A stretch of 36,601 nt of DNA from Pseudomonas fluorescens (GTDB taxonomy: Bacteria; Pseudomonadota; Gammaproteobacteria; Pseudomonadales; Pseudomonadaceae): NCBI RefSeq assembly GCF_902497895.1, contig NZ_CABVHQ010000060.1, forward strand, positions 1-36,601, in the 5' to 3' direction. The notes beneath the pieces are model-generated. The model was not told the origin of the DNA and searched no databases. It saw only the letters and a list, made by a program, of their open reading frames with translations. A program made the position numbers and the translations under genes. Shown here in pieces: positions 10,046 to 17,969 of this stretch; the stretch's first letter is position 1, and the number at the start of each line of letters is the position of its first letter.

Positions 10046-10783
10046 TTACATCCCATGCTGCTTGAGCAACCGGTCGTAGCTGCCATCGGCCTTCATCGCC
10101 GCTATCTCGCGGTCGAAACCGGCGACGATCTGTTGATGTTCGGGGTTCTTCAGGCTGACCAGAATGTGCAGACTGTTTTCGCTCAGCGGCTTGGGCAAAA
10201 AACCCACCGAATCGCGCACCGTTGGCGACTCGCGGGCCAGGTAGTAGCGCGCGACGTATTCATCTTCCAGAGTCAATTTCACGCGATCGGCAGCCAGCAT
10301 GCGCACGGCCATCGAGAAGTTGTGCACCGGGATTTTATGCAAGCCAGGATCCTCGTCGAACGCCGACGAATAGGCATAACCACGCACCACGGCGATCGGA
10401 TACCCATGCAATTGCTGCAAATTGTCGTATTCGATTGGCTCATCCTTGCGTTTGATAAAGCGTACACGGTTGAGTAGATATTCCCCGGAAAACTGCCCCA
10501 AATGGGTCCTGGCCTCGGTGAACCAGGCATTCACCAGCACGTCATAACGCCCCTCGCCAACCCCCTGCAAGGCTCTGGCCCAAGGCACTTGCTCGAACTC
10601 ACTGGTATAGCCGGCGCGCGCCAGGGCAGTACTGACAATATCGGTGGCTAACCCGCCATTGACTAGCGTGGAGTCGGTAAACGGCGGCCAGGCATCGGCT
10701 ACCAGACGCAACTTTTGCGCATAAGCGCTCTGACCCAGCAAGAGCGATCCAATCAATACAAAGGCTCGAAGCAATCGCGGCAT
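10046..10783 (-). CDS. Periplasmic amino-acid-type solute-binding protein
   Basis: Predicted 245-residue protein of the bacterial extracellular solute-binding family 3. It has a Sec signal peptide with likely cleavage after AYA at residue 22, so it should be periplasmic. The start of the mature chain (LRLVADAWPPFTDS) and the WARALQGVGEGRYDVLVNAW segment are typical of this fold. AAGGA lies 9 bases before the ATG. No permease or ATPase gene is beside it, so it is an orphan binding protein. It may serve a distant transporter or a sensory role. The ligand cannot be told. Confidence 0.8.
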   Translation of the reverse strand: MPRLLRAFVLIGSLLLGQSAYAQKLRLVADAWPPFTDSTLVNGGLATDIVSTALARAGYTSEFEQVPWARALQGVGEGRYDVLVNAWFTEARTHLGQFSGEYLLNRVRFIKRKDEPIEYDNLQQLHGYPIAVVRGYAYSSAFDEDPGLHKIPVHNFSMAVRMLAADRVKLTLEDEYVARYYLARESPTVRDSVGFLPKPLSENSLHILVSLKNPEHQQIVAGFDREIAAMKADGSYDRLLKQHGM

Positions 10784-11054
10784 GCTAAAACATCCTTGGC
10801 GGGCGGGCGGCCCAGCGTGTTTTTAGCCAAAACTCCAAGACCCCTGTACCGGTCAACGGCAACAATTCCGGCTCTGACATTAGCTCATGAGAGCCATTGT
10901 GAAGAGCTGCAAAGCAGATTACACAAAGAAGACAGGGCCGAGCAAAATGAATGATCTCAACTTGATTACGGTCACATAAACAACACTTGCCGCCAGCAGA
11001 CATCCATTTGGATGGCGTTTAGTATCAGAAGCAGAGCTCCTACAGGATGAAGTG
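10784..11054. other. Divergent intergenic region with no clear feature
   Basis: This 271-base gap lies between the leftward binding-protein gene and rightward elaA. It must hold both promoters, but I could not fix a good -35/-10 pair. A leftward reading frame through most of it has no ribosome-binding site and no recognisable family, so I do not call it. Confidence 0.4.
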
Positions 11055-11507
11055 ATGACAATCGATTGGGTTTGCAAACACCATAGCGATCTGGGCAAGG
11101 ACCAGTTGTACGCCATTCTGCAACTGCGCACGGAAGTCTTCATTGTCGAGCAGAAATGCGCGTATCAGGACGTCGATGGCCAGGACCTGGAGGGCGACAC
11201 CTGCCATTTGATGGCCTGGGAGGGTGATCGACTGGTGGCTTATTTACGCTTGCTCGACCCGGCTTCCCAAGGCGGTGACGTGGTCATCGGCCGTGTGGTG
11301 ATTGCTCCAGAAGCGCGAGGCAAAGGCCTGGGCCATGAGCTGATGGCCAATGCCTTGAAGCAGGCTGAAAAGCACTGGCCCGAGGTGCCGATCTATCTGT
11401 CGGCACAGGCGCATTTGCAGGGTTATTACGGGCGATATGGGTTTGTCGTGGCGGGTGAGGAGTTTCTTGAAGATGATATTCCGCATATCGGGATGCGTAA
11501 GGCTTAA
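11055..11507 (+). CDS. elaA: ElaA-like GNAT N-acetyltransferase
   Basis: Predicted 150-residue GNAT-fold acyltransferase using acetyl-CoA. It is similar along its whole length to E. coli ElaA. Shared features include LRTEVFIVEQKCAYQDVDGQDLEGD near the N-terminus (given in part: QLRTEVFIVEQ and YQDVDG), VVIGRVVIAPEARGKGLG (acetyl-CoA loop, motif A) and the C-terminal IPHIGMRKA. AGGATGA at 11044-11050 places the start at the ATG of 11055; a GTG one codon earlier is possible. The substrate of ElaA has not been established to my knowledge. The gene stands alone and is followed by a REPIN. Confidence 0.88.
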   Translation: MTIDWVCKHHSDLGKDQLYAILQLRTEVFIVEQKCAYQDVDGQDLEGDTCHLMAWEGDRLVAYLRLLDPASQGGDVVIGRVVIAPEARGKGLGHELMANALKQAEKHWPEVPIYLSAQAHLQGYYGRYGFVVAGEEFLEDDIPHIGMRKA

Positions 11508-11533
11508 AGATGCCTTCAGGTGAACGCTAAACC

Positions 11534-11666
11534 TGTGGCGAGGGGGCTTGCCCCCGCTCGGCTGCGTAGCAGTCGTAAAACCATCCCGCGCGTTCTATCT
11601 GATACAACGCGGTTGCCCGTTTTAGGGCCGCTGCGCGCCCCAGCGGGGGCAAGCCCCCTCGCCACA
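11534..11666. repeat. REPIN-like inverted repeat, class A
   Basis: TGTGGCGAGGGGGCTTGCCC at the left end faces GGGGGCAAGCCCCCTCGCCA at the right end. Internal GCAGTCGTAAAACC and CGGTTTT/TTTTAGGGCCGC segments are also inverted. It lies 26 bases after the elaA stop codon. Confidence 0.88.
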
Positions 11667-11670
11667 AATA

Positions 11671-11702
11671 CTCACCAGGCTCACCAGGCTCACCAGGCTC
11701 AC
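11671..11702. repeat. Tandem 9-bp repeat, about 3.6 copies
   Basis: CTCACCAGG is repeated perfectly three times (11671-11697) with a fourth partial copy to 11702. It sits directly between a REPIN and the stop codon of the leftward winged-helix gene. Short perfect tandem repeats like this can vary in copy number by slippage. Confidence 0.9.
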
Positions 11703-11710
11703 AGTATGCT

Positions 11711-12007
11711 TCAGGGGTACCCCAGCACCGCCTTTACCTGTCCCAGGTGCTGGGTAATCCAACCCTTATCGATCGCCCCCCAGCTATGGATCTGATAACG
11801 CCCGGCATGGTTGCGCGCGCCATCCTTTTGCTCGAATTCGCAGACGATATCCAGATCCGCCAACGCGGCAATCGTATCCTGCGCCGTGCGCCGGGGCATG
11901 CCGGTGACTTCAGTGATCGCCGGCACGCTGCTGGCCAACTGGCTGTCGATCAGATAAGCCACGTACAAGCGCCGATAAAAGCTGCTTTTGGTCTTGCTCA
12001 CGTCCAT
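11711..12007 (-). CDS. Small winged helix-turn-helix protein
   Basis: Predicted 98-residue DNA-binding protein. The helix-turn-helix segment is SVPAITEVTGMPRRTAQDTI (about residues 27-46), with a following wing (GARNHAGRYQIHSWG). It resembles the HTH_43-type winged-helix proteins of Pseudomonas and is almost all DNA-binding domain with no effector domain. The gene lies 23 bases downstream of the YgjP-type metallopeptidase gene on the same strand, so the two are probably co-transcribed. Whether it regulates its neighbours is not shown. Confidence 0.72.
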   Translation of the reverse strand: MDVSKTKSSFYRRLYVAYLIDSQLASSVPAITEVTGMPRRTAQDTIAALADLDIVCEFEQKDGARNHAGRYQIHSWGAIDKGWITQHLGQVKAVLGYP

Positions 12008-12030
12008 TCACAAACTCCTCTCGGTAGCGG

Positions 12031-12564
12031 CTACGGGGCCACAACAGCCTTGCCCTGCATGTCCCGATAAGTCAGGTAAACGCGCAGGTCGAATTCCAAT
12101 TGGTGGTAGCCCGGCAGCATGTGCTCGCAGAGCTGATAAAACGCTTTGTTATGATCGGACTCTTTGAAGTGCGCCAGTTCATGCACCACGATCATGCGCA
12201 GAAATTCCGGCGCCGCCTCCTTGAACAACGCGGCGATGCGGATTTCCTTCTTGGCCTTGAGTTTGCCGCCCTGCACCCGGGAAATCGCCGTATGCAGGCC
12301 AAGGGCGCGATGAGTCAGGTCAAGACGGTTATCGAACAGCACTTTGTCGATGGCTGGCGCGTTACGCAGGTATTCCTGCTTCAAGGCTAAAGCATAGCTG
12401 TACAGTGCCTTGTCGCTCTGCACCGAATGTTTGTCGGGATAACGCTGGCCAAGATAGTCGCCCAACCGATCTTGCGCGATCAGCTGGCGCACTTGCTCTT
12501 GCAGCGCAGCGGGATAAGCCTGGAGGTACTTCAGCGCGGTCATGGGAGCGGGCAACACAGTCAC
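12031..12564 (-). CDS. YgjP-type (COG1451) metallopeptidase-like protein
   Basis: Predicted 177-residue protein with the zinc-peptidase motif HELAH (H128, E129, H132) and a following H138 in ESDHNKAFY. This is the spacing of the YgjP/DUF45 family related to SprT- and WLM-type metallopeptidases. No signal peptide is seen, so it should be cytoplasmic. The start is either the GTG at 12564 (GGTGA 6 bases upstream) or the in-frame ATG at 12543, which has no clear ribosome-binding site. The gene follows the cyclic-di-GMP protein gene by 23 bases on the same strand. Proteolytic activity has rarely been shown for the family. Confidence 0.78.
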   Translation of the reverse strand: MTVLPAPMTALKYLQAYPAALQEQVRQLIAQDRLGDYLGQRYPDKHSVQSDKALYSYALALKQEYLRNAPAIDKVLFDNRLDLTHRALGLHTAISRVQGGKLKAKKEIRIAALFKEAAPEFLRMIVVHELAHFKESDHNKAFYQLCEHMLPGYHQLEFDLRVYLTYRDMQGKAVVAP

Positions 12565-12587
12565 GAAAGGTCACCAGTGTAGCGAAT

Positions 12588-14711
12588 TCAGCCTCCCGGC
12601 GCGCCCCAGTCAAACGGCTGCGCGAAGCGGCTCGCATCACAAGCCATCAGCGGTTGCGCCACCAGGCTACCTTGCACGTACTCGCAACCATGGGTCTGCA
12701 ACCACTGGAATTGCTCAAGGGTTTCCACTCCTTCGGCGATTACCTGCAAACCGAATTGCTTGCACAGCTCGATAATGCTATGGACCATCGCGGCATCGCG
12801 TGGCGAGTCGAGCAGGCGGGTGATCAGCTGCCGATCAAGCTTGAGGGTGTCGAGCTCCAAGTCGCGCAGGTGAGCCAGGGAGCAGTTGCCTGCACCAAAA
12901 TCATCGAGCGCGACCCGCACCCCGAGGTTGCGCAGCAGGCGCAACTGTTTGCGCGACTCCTCGAAATTCTGCATCAGTGCGTCCTCGGTCACTTCGATTT
13001 CCAGCTGGTGCGCCTGCAAGCCATAACGCTCAAGCACTTGGCGAAACTCGGCGACCAGGTTTGGCATGCTGAACTGGGTCTCGCTCAGGCTTACACAGAG
13101 CACCAGGTCGTCACCAAACACACCGCCCCAGGCGCTGCGCTGCGCCGCGCTCTGCTGATAGATCCAGCTGCTCAGACGGCTGATCAGCCGTGCCTCTTCC
13201 AGTAATGGCAAAAACAGTCCCGGCGGTACATCTCCGACACTCGGATGCTGCCAGCGCAGTAACGCTTCGAATCCGCGCAGACGGCCATCGGCTATCGCCA
13301 CCTGAGGCTGGTACACCAGATTGAAGTCCTTGTTCTCAATCGCTGAGCGCACGCTTTCTTCAAGCATCAAGCGCGAACGGGCGCGGCCGTTCATTTCGTG
13401 ATCATAGAATCGATACTGCTGACGTCCCGCGCGCTTGGCCTCGTACATGGCGATATCGGCAGCCTGCAGCAAGCCATCAAGATTGGAGCCGCAGTCCGGG
13501 TAGGTGGCGATCCCGATACTTACCCCGAGCGTCAATTCCCGACCCTCGATCTGCTGACAGATCGACACTCGCTCCAGGAGCTTCTCCGATATTTTCGCCG
13601 CTTGTTCGGGGAATTCCAGATCGAGCAGCGCGGTGAACTCATCGCCCCCCATGCGTGCCAGAATATCGTCGGAGCGCAAGCACGCCTTCAATTGCTCGGA
13701 CACCCAGCGCAGTACCCGATCCCCGGCATCGTGCCCCAAGGAATCATTGACCCGCTTGAAGCCATCGAGGTCCAGATACAGCAGCACCGGCGTGGTGTCC
13801 GAACGCTCGGTGCGCAAGAGAAGGCTCTCAACTGTCTGGTAGAACCCACGGCGGTTGAGCAGCCCGGTCAAGGGGTCGGTGACGGCCTGGAATTCCAGTT
13901 GCTGATGCAGATGGCGCACCACCGACATATCCAGCACCGTCACCACCATGGCTTTCTGCTCGGCCGGCAACGGCGCGCACGAGAGTGCCACGGGCACCTG
14001 CTGACCAGGGGCGGTGCGCAACATGGCATCGTGCAAGCGCCAGGTTTCACCGCGGCGGTAGCCGGTATAAAGCTCTGAATCGATCCAGCTGAGCACATGG
14101 GGATTTTGCAGAAAACTCACAAACTCCGCGCCCTGCAACTCGGCCACCGGAGCATTGAGCAACCGCGAGATCGCCGGGTTGGCAAAGCGGATCAGGCCGC
14201 CCTCATCCACCACCAGAATCCCTTCTGCCGCATTGTCCAGCACCGCGGCATTGAACGCCCGCGCCACCTCCAGATCATGACTCAGACGCTGCAGGGCCCG
14301 ACGATTGCGCTGATGCTCGAGCAACGCCTGGACTTTCGGTTTGAGAATCTGTGGGTCGAACGGCTTGAACAGGTAATCCACCGCGCCACTGGCATAGCCC
14401 TTGATCACGGAGGCCTGGGACTGCTCGTTGGCGGTGAGGAAAATGATCGGGGTCAGTTGAGTACGTTGGCTGCCACGCATCAGGCGCGCCACTTCAAAAC
14501 CGTCCATGCCGGGCATCTGCACATCCAGTAGCACCAGGTCGACTTCATGCTCGAGCAACAAGCCCAGTGCTTCGACCCCGGAAGCTGCCGTCATGACATG
14601 CCAGTCCTGGCGCTGCAACAGCGCACGCATGCTGATCAAATTTTCGGGATAGTCATCCACTATCAAAAGGACTGAGCGGCCTTCACCTGGCTTGGATTGC
14701 GCGCATTCCAT
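12588..14711 (-). CDS. REC-PAS-GGDEF-EAL response regulator (cyclic-di-GMP turnover)
   Basis: Predicted 707-residue cytoplasmic protein. The order is receiver domain (about 13-130; phospho-acceptor D63 in LLDVQMPGMDG, K116 in LFKPF), PAS-like domain (about 155-265), GGDEF (about 275-440) and EAL (about 447-700). The cyclase site RMGGDEF (353-359) is intact, and RSDD (346-349) five residues before it fits the inhibitory I-site. The EAL part keeps E482 (EALLR), E573, D603-D604 (DDFGAG), K624, E660 (AEGVET) and Q680. The usual Asn of the VNLS motif is Ser541 (CVSLSETQF), which may weaken metal binding and phosphodiesterase activity. No histidine kinase is adjacent. The gene heads a likely three-gene leftward unit and diverges from an alginate lyase. 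Confidence 0.9.
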   Translation of the reverse strand: MECAQSKPGEGRSVLLIVDDYPENLISMRALLQRQDWHVMTAASGVEALGLLLEHEVDLVLLDVQMPGMDGFEVARLMRGSQRTQLTPIIFLTANEQSQASVIKGYASGAVDYLFKPFDPQILKPKVQALLEHQRNRRALQRLSHDLEVARAFNAAVLDNAAEGILVVDEGGLIRFANPAISRLLNAPVAELQGAEFVSFLQNPHVLSWIDSELYTGYRRGETWRLHDAMLRTAPGQQVPVALSCAPLPAEQKAMVVTVLDMSVVRHLHQQLEFQAVTDPLTGLLNRRGFYQTVESLLLRTERSDTTPVLLYLDLDGFKRVNDSLGHDAGDRVLRWVSEQLKACLRSDDILARMGGDEFTALLDLEFPEQAAKISEKLLERVSICQQIEGRELTLGVSIGIATYPDCGSNLDGLLQAADIAMYEAKRAGRQQYRFYDHEMNGRARSRLMLEESVRSAIENKDFNLVYQPQVAIADGRLRGFEALLRWQHPSVGDVPPGLFLPLLEEARLISRLSSWIYQQSAAQRSAWGGVFGDDLVLCVSLSETQFSMPNLVAEFRQVLERYGLQAHQLEIEVTEDALMQNFEESRKQLRLLRNLGVRVALDDFGAGNCSLAHLRDLELDTLKLDRQLITRLLDSPRDAAMVHSIIELCKQFGLQVIAEGVETLEQFQWLQTHGCEYVQGSLVAQPLMACDASRFAQPFDWGAPGG

Positions 14712-15035
14712 GCTGCTTCTCTTATCAAGGCGTCATATTGGTAACCGGAGGGAAAACCGGACAAATACTGAGCCCTCACTCTAGCCTCGGATGCGCCAAA
14801 GCAGTAGATGCCATCACGCCATCATCCTGATAAACCCTCAGGCACCCGACTAACGGTAAGGCCCACAGCCCCCGAAAACCGGGGAAGATGGCATTTCGCC
14901 AGAAGGTTGGCGTCAACTCTCCGCCAGACGGACTTAACAAAGGATAATTCTGCGCTTATAAAGACCGACCTCAAAAAGCGCGAGCTAAAGCCTCTGGCTG
15001 CTTGCGTACAGCATGAATCAGCAAAAGGTTTGAAT
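14712..15035. other. Divergent region between the cyclic-di-GMP gene and the alginate lyase
   Basis: This 324-base gap carries a strong rightward promoter (given separately) and a small hairpin, CCCCG-AAAAC-CGGGG (14870-14884). No gene with a credible ribosome-binding site is seen. A longer in-frame extension of the lyase from 14808 crosses the promoter and is not believed. Confidence 0.5.
14934..14962 (+). promoter_or_regulatory. Sigma-70 type promoter for the alginate lyase
   Basis: TTAACA (14934-14939) and TATAAA (14957-14962) are separated by exactly 17 bases. Transcription should start near 14969, giving a 5' leader of about 65 bases before the ATG at 15036. No AlgU-type (GAACTT/TCTGA) promoter was seen. 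Confidence 0.55.
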
Positions 15036-15704
15036 ATGATCGATATGGCATCCTGGAACCTGAGCGTTCCCGTCGGCAGCCCCCCGGCGACCATCGAAAC
15101 CTCCAAACTGGTGAGTGGTTTCAAGGATCAGTACTTCAATTCCGATGGCAGCACCGTGTATTTCTGGGCACCCGTGACCGGTACACGCACTGAAAATGCC
15201 AAATATCCGCGTACCGAATTACGCGAAACCTACTCCAACGGCACCTTGCACAATTGGCTCTACCCCGACGCTGACAATCTGCTGCGCGCCACCCTGGTGG
15301 TGAACCAGGTGCCGTCCTCGGGCAAGATTGTCATTGGCCAGATCCATGCCTACGAAAGCACCAGACCCATGGTGAAAGTCGAGTACCAATACAGTGAAAG
15401 CACACAGAGCGGCAACATCGTCGCCAAAGTGCGCATGCGCCCCGATGATAAAGAAGGCCGGGTGATCAATATCGCCCAGGACGTGAAACTGGACAGGGAG
15501 TTCTCCTACCGGATCCACCTCGGCCGCAGCGGCGCCCTGAGCGTCGCCGCGGCGGGTTATCAGTGGGACACCCAGATCGGCGCTGCCTGGGGCAACAAAC
15601 CGCTGTACTTCAAGGCCGGGGTTTATGTGCAGGACAATACGGGCTACAAAAGCGAAGGTGGGAAAGCGACGTTCTCCAGGCTGGATATCGATCACAACAA
15701 ATAG
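15036..15704 (+). CDS. Polysaccharide lyase family 7 alginate lyase
   Basis: Predicted 222-residue alginate lyase that cuts the polymer by beta-elimination. The three PL7 signature blocks are present: RTELRE, QIH (in KIVIGQIHAY) and YFKAGVYVQ. An Ile in QIH is usually linked with action on guluronate-containing alginate. It resembles P. aeruginosa PA1167 over its length. The start at 15036 is supported by AAAAGG about 8 bases upstream and by a promoter at 14934-14962. No signal peptide is present (MIDMASWNLSVPVG), unlike AlgL, so the protein is either cytoplasmic or exported by a route not visible here. No alginate biosynthesis genes lie nearby. Confidence 0.9.
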   Translation: MIDMASWNLSVPVGSPPATIETSKLVSGFKDQYFNSDGSTVYFWAPVTGTRTENAKYPRTELRETYSNGTLHNWLYPDADNLLRATLVVNQVPSSGKIVIGQIHAYESTRPMVKVEYQYSESTQSGNIVAKVRMRPDDKEGRVINIAQDVKLDREFSYRIHLGRSGALSVAAAGYQWDTQIGAAWGNKPLYFKAGVYVQDNTGYKSEGGKATFSRLDIDHNK

Positions 15705-15732
15705 TGATGGGGCCTGCGCGAATGCGGCCTTT

Positions 15733-15866
15733 TGTGGCGAGGGGGCTTGCCCCCGCTGGCCTGCGCAGCAGGCCCAAAACCGGCAATCGCGTTTTATCAG
15801 CTAGAACGCATCTGCCGGTTTTTGCGAGTGCTGCGCACTCGAGCGGGAGCAAGCTCCCTCGCCACA
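15733..15866. repeat. REPIN-like inverted repeat, class A
   Basis: TGTGGCGAGGGGGCTTGCCC faces GCGGGAGCAAGCTCCCTCGC plus CACA; the right arm has two A/T changes. Inner arms AAAACCGGCAATCGCG and CGCATCTGCCGGTTTTT are also inverted. It lies between the convergent lyase and fba genes. Confidence 0.87.
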
Positions 15867-15910
15867 GGGAACAGCGCACCCACCCTGGTGTCACTCTCGC
15901 CGGCCCCATA

Positions 15911-15939
15911 AAAAAACCCGCATCTCTGCGGGTTTTTTA
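15911..15939. terminator. Bidirectional rho-independent terminator after fba
   Basis: ACCCGCA (15916-15922), a TCTC loop and TGCGGGT (15927-15933) are flanked by an A-run on the left and a T-run on the right. It therefore works for leftward fba and for any rightward transcript from the lyase side. Confidence 0.88.
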
Positions 15940-15962
15940 TTAACGCTATTAAACGCTCAGGC

Positions 15963-17027
15963 TTAGTTAACCTTGGCGTTCAACTCACCTTTGGCGTAAC
16001 GCTGGAACATCGCTTCCAGAGAAATCGGCTTGATCTTCGAACCATTGCCTGCAGTACCGAAAGCTTCGTAACGCGCGATACACACGTCACGCATGGCAGT
16101 CACGGTCGCGCCGAAGAATTTACGTGGGTCGAATTCGCTCGGGTTGGTGGCCATCAGGCGACGCATCGCACCGGTGGATGCCAGGCGCAGGTCGGTGTCG
16201 ATGTTGATCTTGCGCACGCCGTGCTTGATGCCTTCGACGATTTCTTCAACCGGGACGCCGTAGGTTTCTTTGATGTCGCCGCCGTACTGGTTGATGATCG
16301 CCAGCCACTCTTGCGGAACCGAAGAAGAACCGTGCATCACCAGGTGGGTGTTAGGGATGCGCTTGTGGATTTCTTTGATGCGGTCGATGGCCAGCACGTC
16401 ACCGGTAGGTGGCTTGGTGAACTTGTAGGCGCCGTGGCTGGTGCCGATGGCGATGGCCAGGGCGTCGACCTGAGTGCGCTTGACGAAGTCAGCGGCTTCT
16501 TCCGGATCGGTGAGCATCTGGCTGTGATCGAGCACGCCTTCGGCGCCGATGCCGTCTTCTTCACCGGCCATGCCGGTTTCCAGCGACCCCAGGCAACCCA
16601 GCTCGCCCTCTACCGAGACGCCGCAGGCGTGAGCCATGGCTACGGTCTGTTGGGTGACGCGGACGTTGTAGTCGTAGTCGGTCGGGGTCTTGCCGTCTTC
16701 GCCCAGGGAGCCGTCCATCATCACCGAACTGAAGCCCAGCTGGATGGAACGCTGGCAGACGTCAGGACTGGTGCCGTGGTCCTGGTGCATGCACACCGGG
16801 ATGTGCGGAAACTCTTCGATCGCAGCCAGGATCAGGTGACGCAGGAAGGGCGCACCGGCGTATTTGCGCGCACCGGCACTAGCCTGGACGATCACCGGGG
16901 AGTCAGTCTTGTCAGCGGCTTCCATGATGGCGCGCATCTGTTCAAGGTTGTTGACGTTGAAGGCTGGAACGCCGTAGCCGTATTCGGCTGCGTGGTCCAG
17001 CATCTGGCGCATGCTGATAAGTGCCAT
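15963..17027 (-). CDS. fba: Class II fructose-bisphosphate aldolase
   Basis: Predicted 354-residue zinc-dependent aldolase that interconverts fructose 1,6-bisphosphate with dihydroxyacetone phosphate and glyceraldehyde 3-phosphate. Metal and substrate motifs are visible: VCMHQDHGTSPD (about 78-90), IGTSHGAYKF and VMHGSSSVPQEW. The sequence is of the long 'Calvin cycle subtype' common in Pseudomonas. GGAGA lies about 10 bases before the ATG. It is the last gene of the leftward tkt-epd-pgk-fba group and is followed by a terminator. Two small lipoprotein genes and a REPIN separate it from pgk, so it may also have its own promoter. Pseudomonads lack phosphofructokinase, so the main role is gluconeogenic. 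Confidence 0.95.
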   Translation of the reverse strand: MALISMRQMLDHAAEYGYGVPAFNVNNLEQMRAIMEAADKTDSPVIVQASAGARKYAGAPFLRHLILAAIEEFPHIPVCMHQDHGTSPDVCQRSIQLGFSSVMMDGSLGEDGKTPTDYDYNVRVTQQTVAMAHACGVSVEGELGCLGSLETGMAGEEDGIGAEGVLDHSQMLTDPEEAADFVKRTQVDALAIAIGTSHGAYKFTKPPTGDVLAIDRIKEIHKRIPNTHLVMHGSSSVPQEWLAIINQYGGDIKETYGVPVEEIVEGIKHGVRKINIDTDLRLASTGAMRRLMATNPSEFDPRKFFGATVTAMRDVCIARYEAFGTAGNGSKIKPISLEAMFQRYAKGELNAKVN

Positions 17028-17166
17028 TAGGTGTGTATCTCCCGGTTGAGGGTCGTTAATCGTGCAAGCCTGCCGTAGCGGCGGCTGCTATTCAAGTTAT
17101 TGCAGATCGGGGGCAAGCCCGGACTGCCAATTCGGTACACATAAATCCTGGGTTCAGCGAGAACCC

Positions 17167-17299
17167 TGTGGCGAGGGGGCTTGCCCCCGTTCGGCTGCGA
17201 AGCAGTCGTAAAACCTATTGATGCGGTCCTCTTGAAGGGCCGCGTCGCCTGGCTTTGGGAGCGCTTCGCGCTCCAGCGGGGGCAAGTCCCCTCGCCACA
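17167..17299. repeat. REPIN-like inverted repeat, class A
   Basis: TGTGGCGAGGGGGCTTGCCC faces GGGGGCAAGTCCCCTCGCCA. It fills most of the 298-base gap between fba and the MliC-like gene. The rest of the gap (17028-17166 and 17300-17325) shows no clear feature; a fba promoter may lie in 17028-17166 but I could not fix it. Confidence 0.88.
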
Positions 17300-17325
17300 G
17301 GTTCTGTATCCGGCGCCTGATTTGC

Positions 17326-17655
17326 TTACAGCGCTTTACAGCCGCGACCGATCAAGTCATTGGTGGCGACCCAGTAAACCAGGCCTTCCTCACCTTTTAT
17401 GTGAAACGCCAACATGTCGTTGCTGTACAGCGAGCCGGAGCCGCTGGGTTCCAGTTTCAGGCGGTAGATCTTATCGGCACCGCCCAGGCGTAAATCGACT
17501 TCCGTACGGTTGCTGTCAGTGTAGCGCCAGACCACTTGTGCCTGGCTATCGCAGCTCCAGGTCGTCCAGCTGTCCTGCTGCGGCGACTCAAACAGGTTCA
17601 AGCTGCCGCAACCTGCGAGCAATACCAGCGCCATCACGGCGATAAGGCCTTTCAT
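17326..17655 (-). CDS. mliC: MliC-family lipoprotein (C-type lysozyme inhibitor)
   Basis: Predicted 109-residue lipoprotein that should protect peptidoglycan from C-type lysozyme in the periplasm. The lipobox LLAGC places the lipidated Cys at residue 16. The mature part has the MliC pattern: WTTWSCDSQ with C35, then GSGSLYSNDMLAFHIKGEE, the conserved loop that enters the lysozyme active site, and a C-terminal C106 able to pair with C35. I chose the ATG at 17655 because GAGGAA lies just upstream and the signal sequence then begins at residue 1; the frame is open 11 codons further. It lies in the leftward group between pgk and fba. Confidence 0.85.
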   Translation of the reverse strand: MKGLIAVMALVLLAGCGSLNLFESPQQDSWTTWSCDSQAQVVWRYTDSNRTEVDLRLGGADKIYRLKLEPSGSGSLYSNDMLAFHIKGEEGLVYWVATNDLIGRGCKAL

Positions 17656-17715
17656 CGGTGTTCCTCGACTTGCGGCTGACAGCCGCAAGCACCGCGCGTT
17701 AATGAATCTGACCCG

Positions 17716-17937
17716 TCAAGGACAGCCATGTTCCTTGGCCTTGGCCGGAGTCTCGTATTTGTCCAGAGCTTCCGGCCCCGAGCGCTTGTTGATCACCGGG
17801 GCGGTTTCGGCCTGCCACTCGGCCTGATAACAGCCTTTTTCCGGCTCGCTCGCTGCAGGTTCAGGCGTGGTCTGCGGAGTACTCCCGCAGCCTGCCAGCA
17901 AACCCGCGAAGAGCAATAGCGGTAACGTCTTGACCAT
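17716..17937 (-). CDS. Small uncharacterised lipoprotein
   Basis: Predicted 73-residue lipoprotein. A short signal sequence ends in the lipobox LLAGC with C17 as the lipid-anchor residue. The mature part is about 56 residues, begins Pro/Thr/Glu-rich, and has two further Cys residues (C36, C72) that could form a disulfide. AAGGAAC lies about 8 bases before the ATG. The gene is 32 bases after pgk and 60 bases before mliC on the same strand, so it is probably co-transcribed with both. No family function is recognised. Confidence 0.78.
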   Translation of the reverse strand: MVKTLPLLLFAGLLAGCGSTPQTTPEPAASEPEKGCYQAEWQAETAPVINKRSGPEALDKYETPAKAKEHGCP

Positions 17938-17969
17938 TTGAATGTTCCTTTTTCAGGCCAGATAAACCC

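Noticed and set aside
10785..11003. Leftward 72-codon frame in the gap before elaA
   Set aside because: No recognisable family, no good ribosome-binding site, and it crosses the region where divergent promoters must lie.
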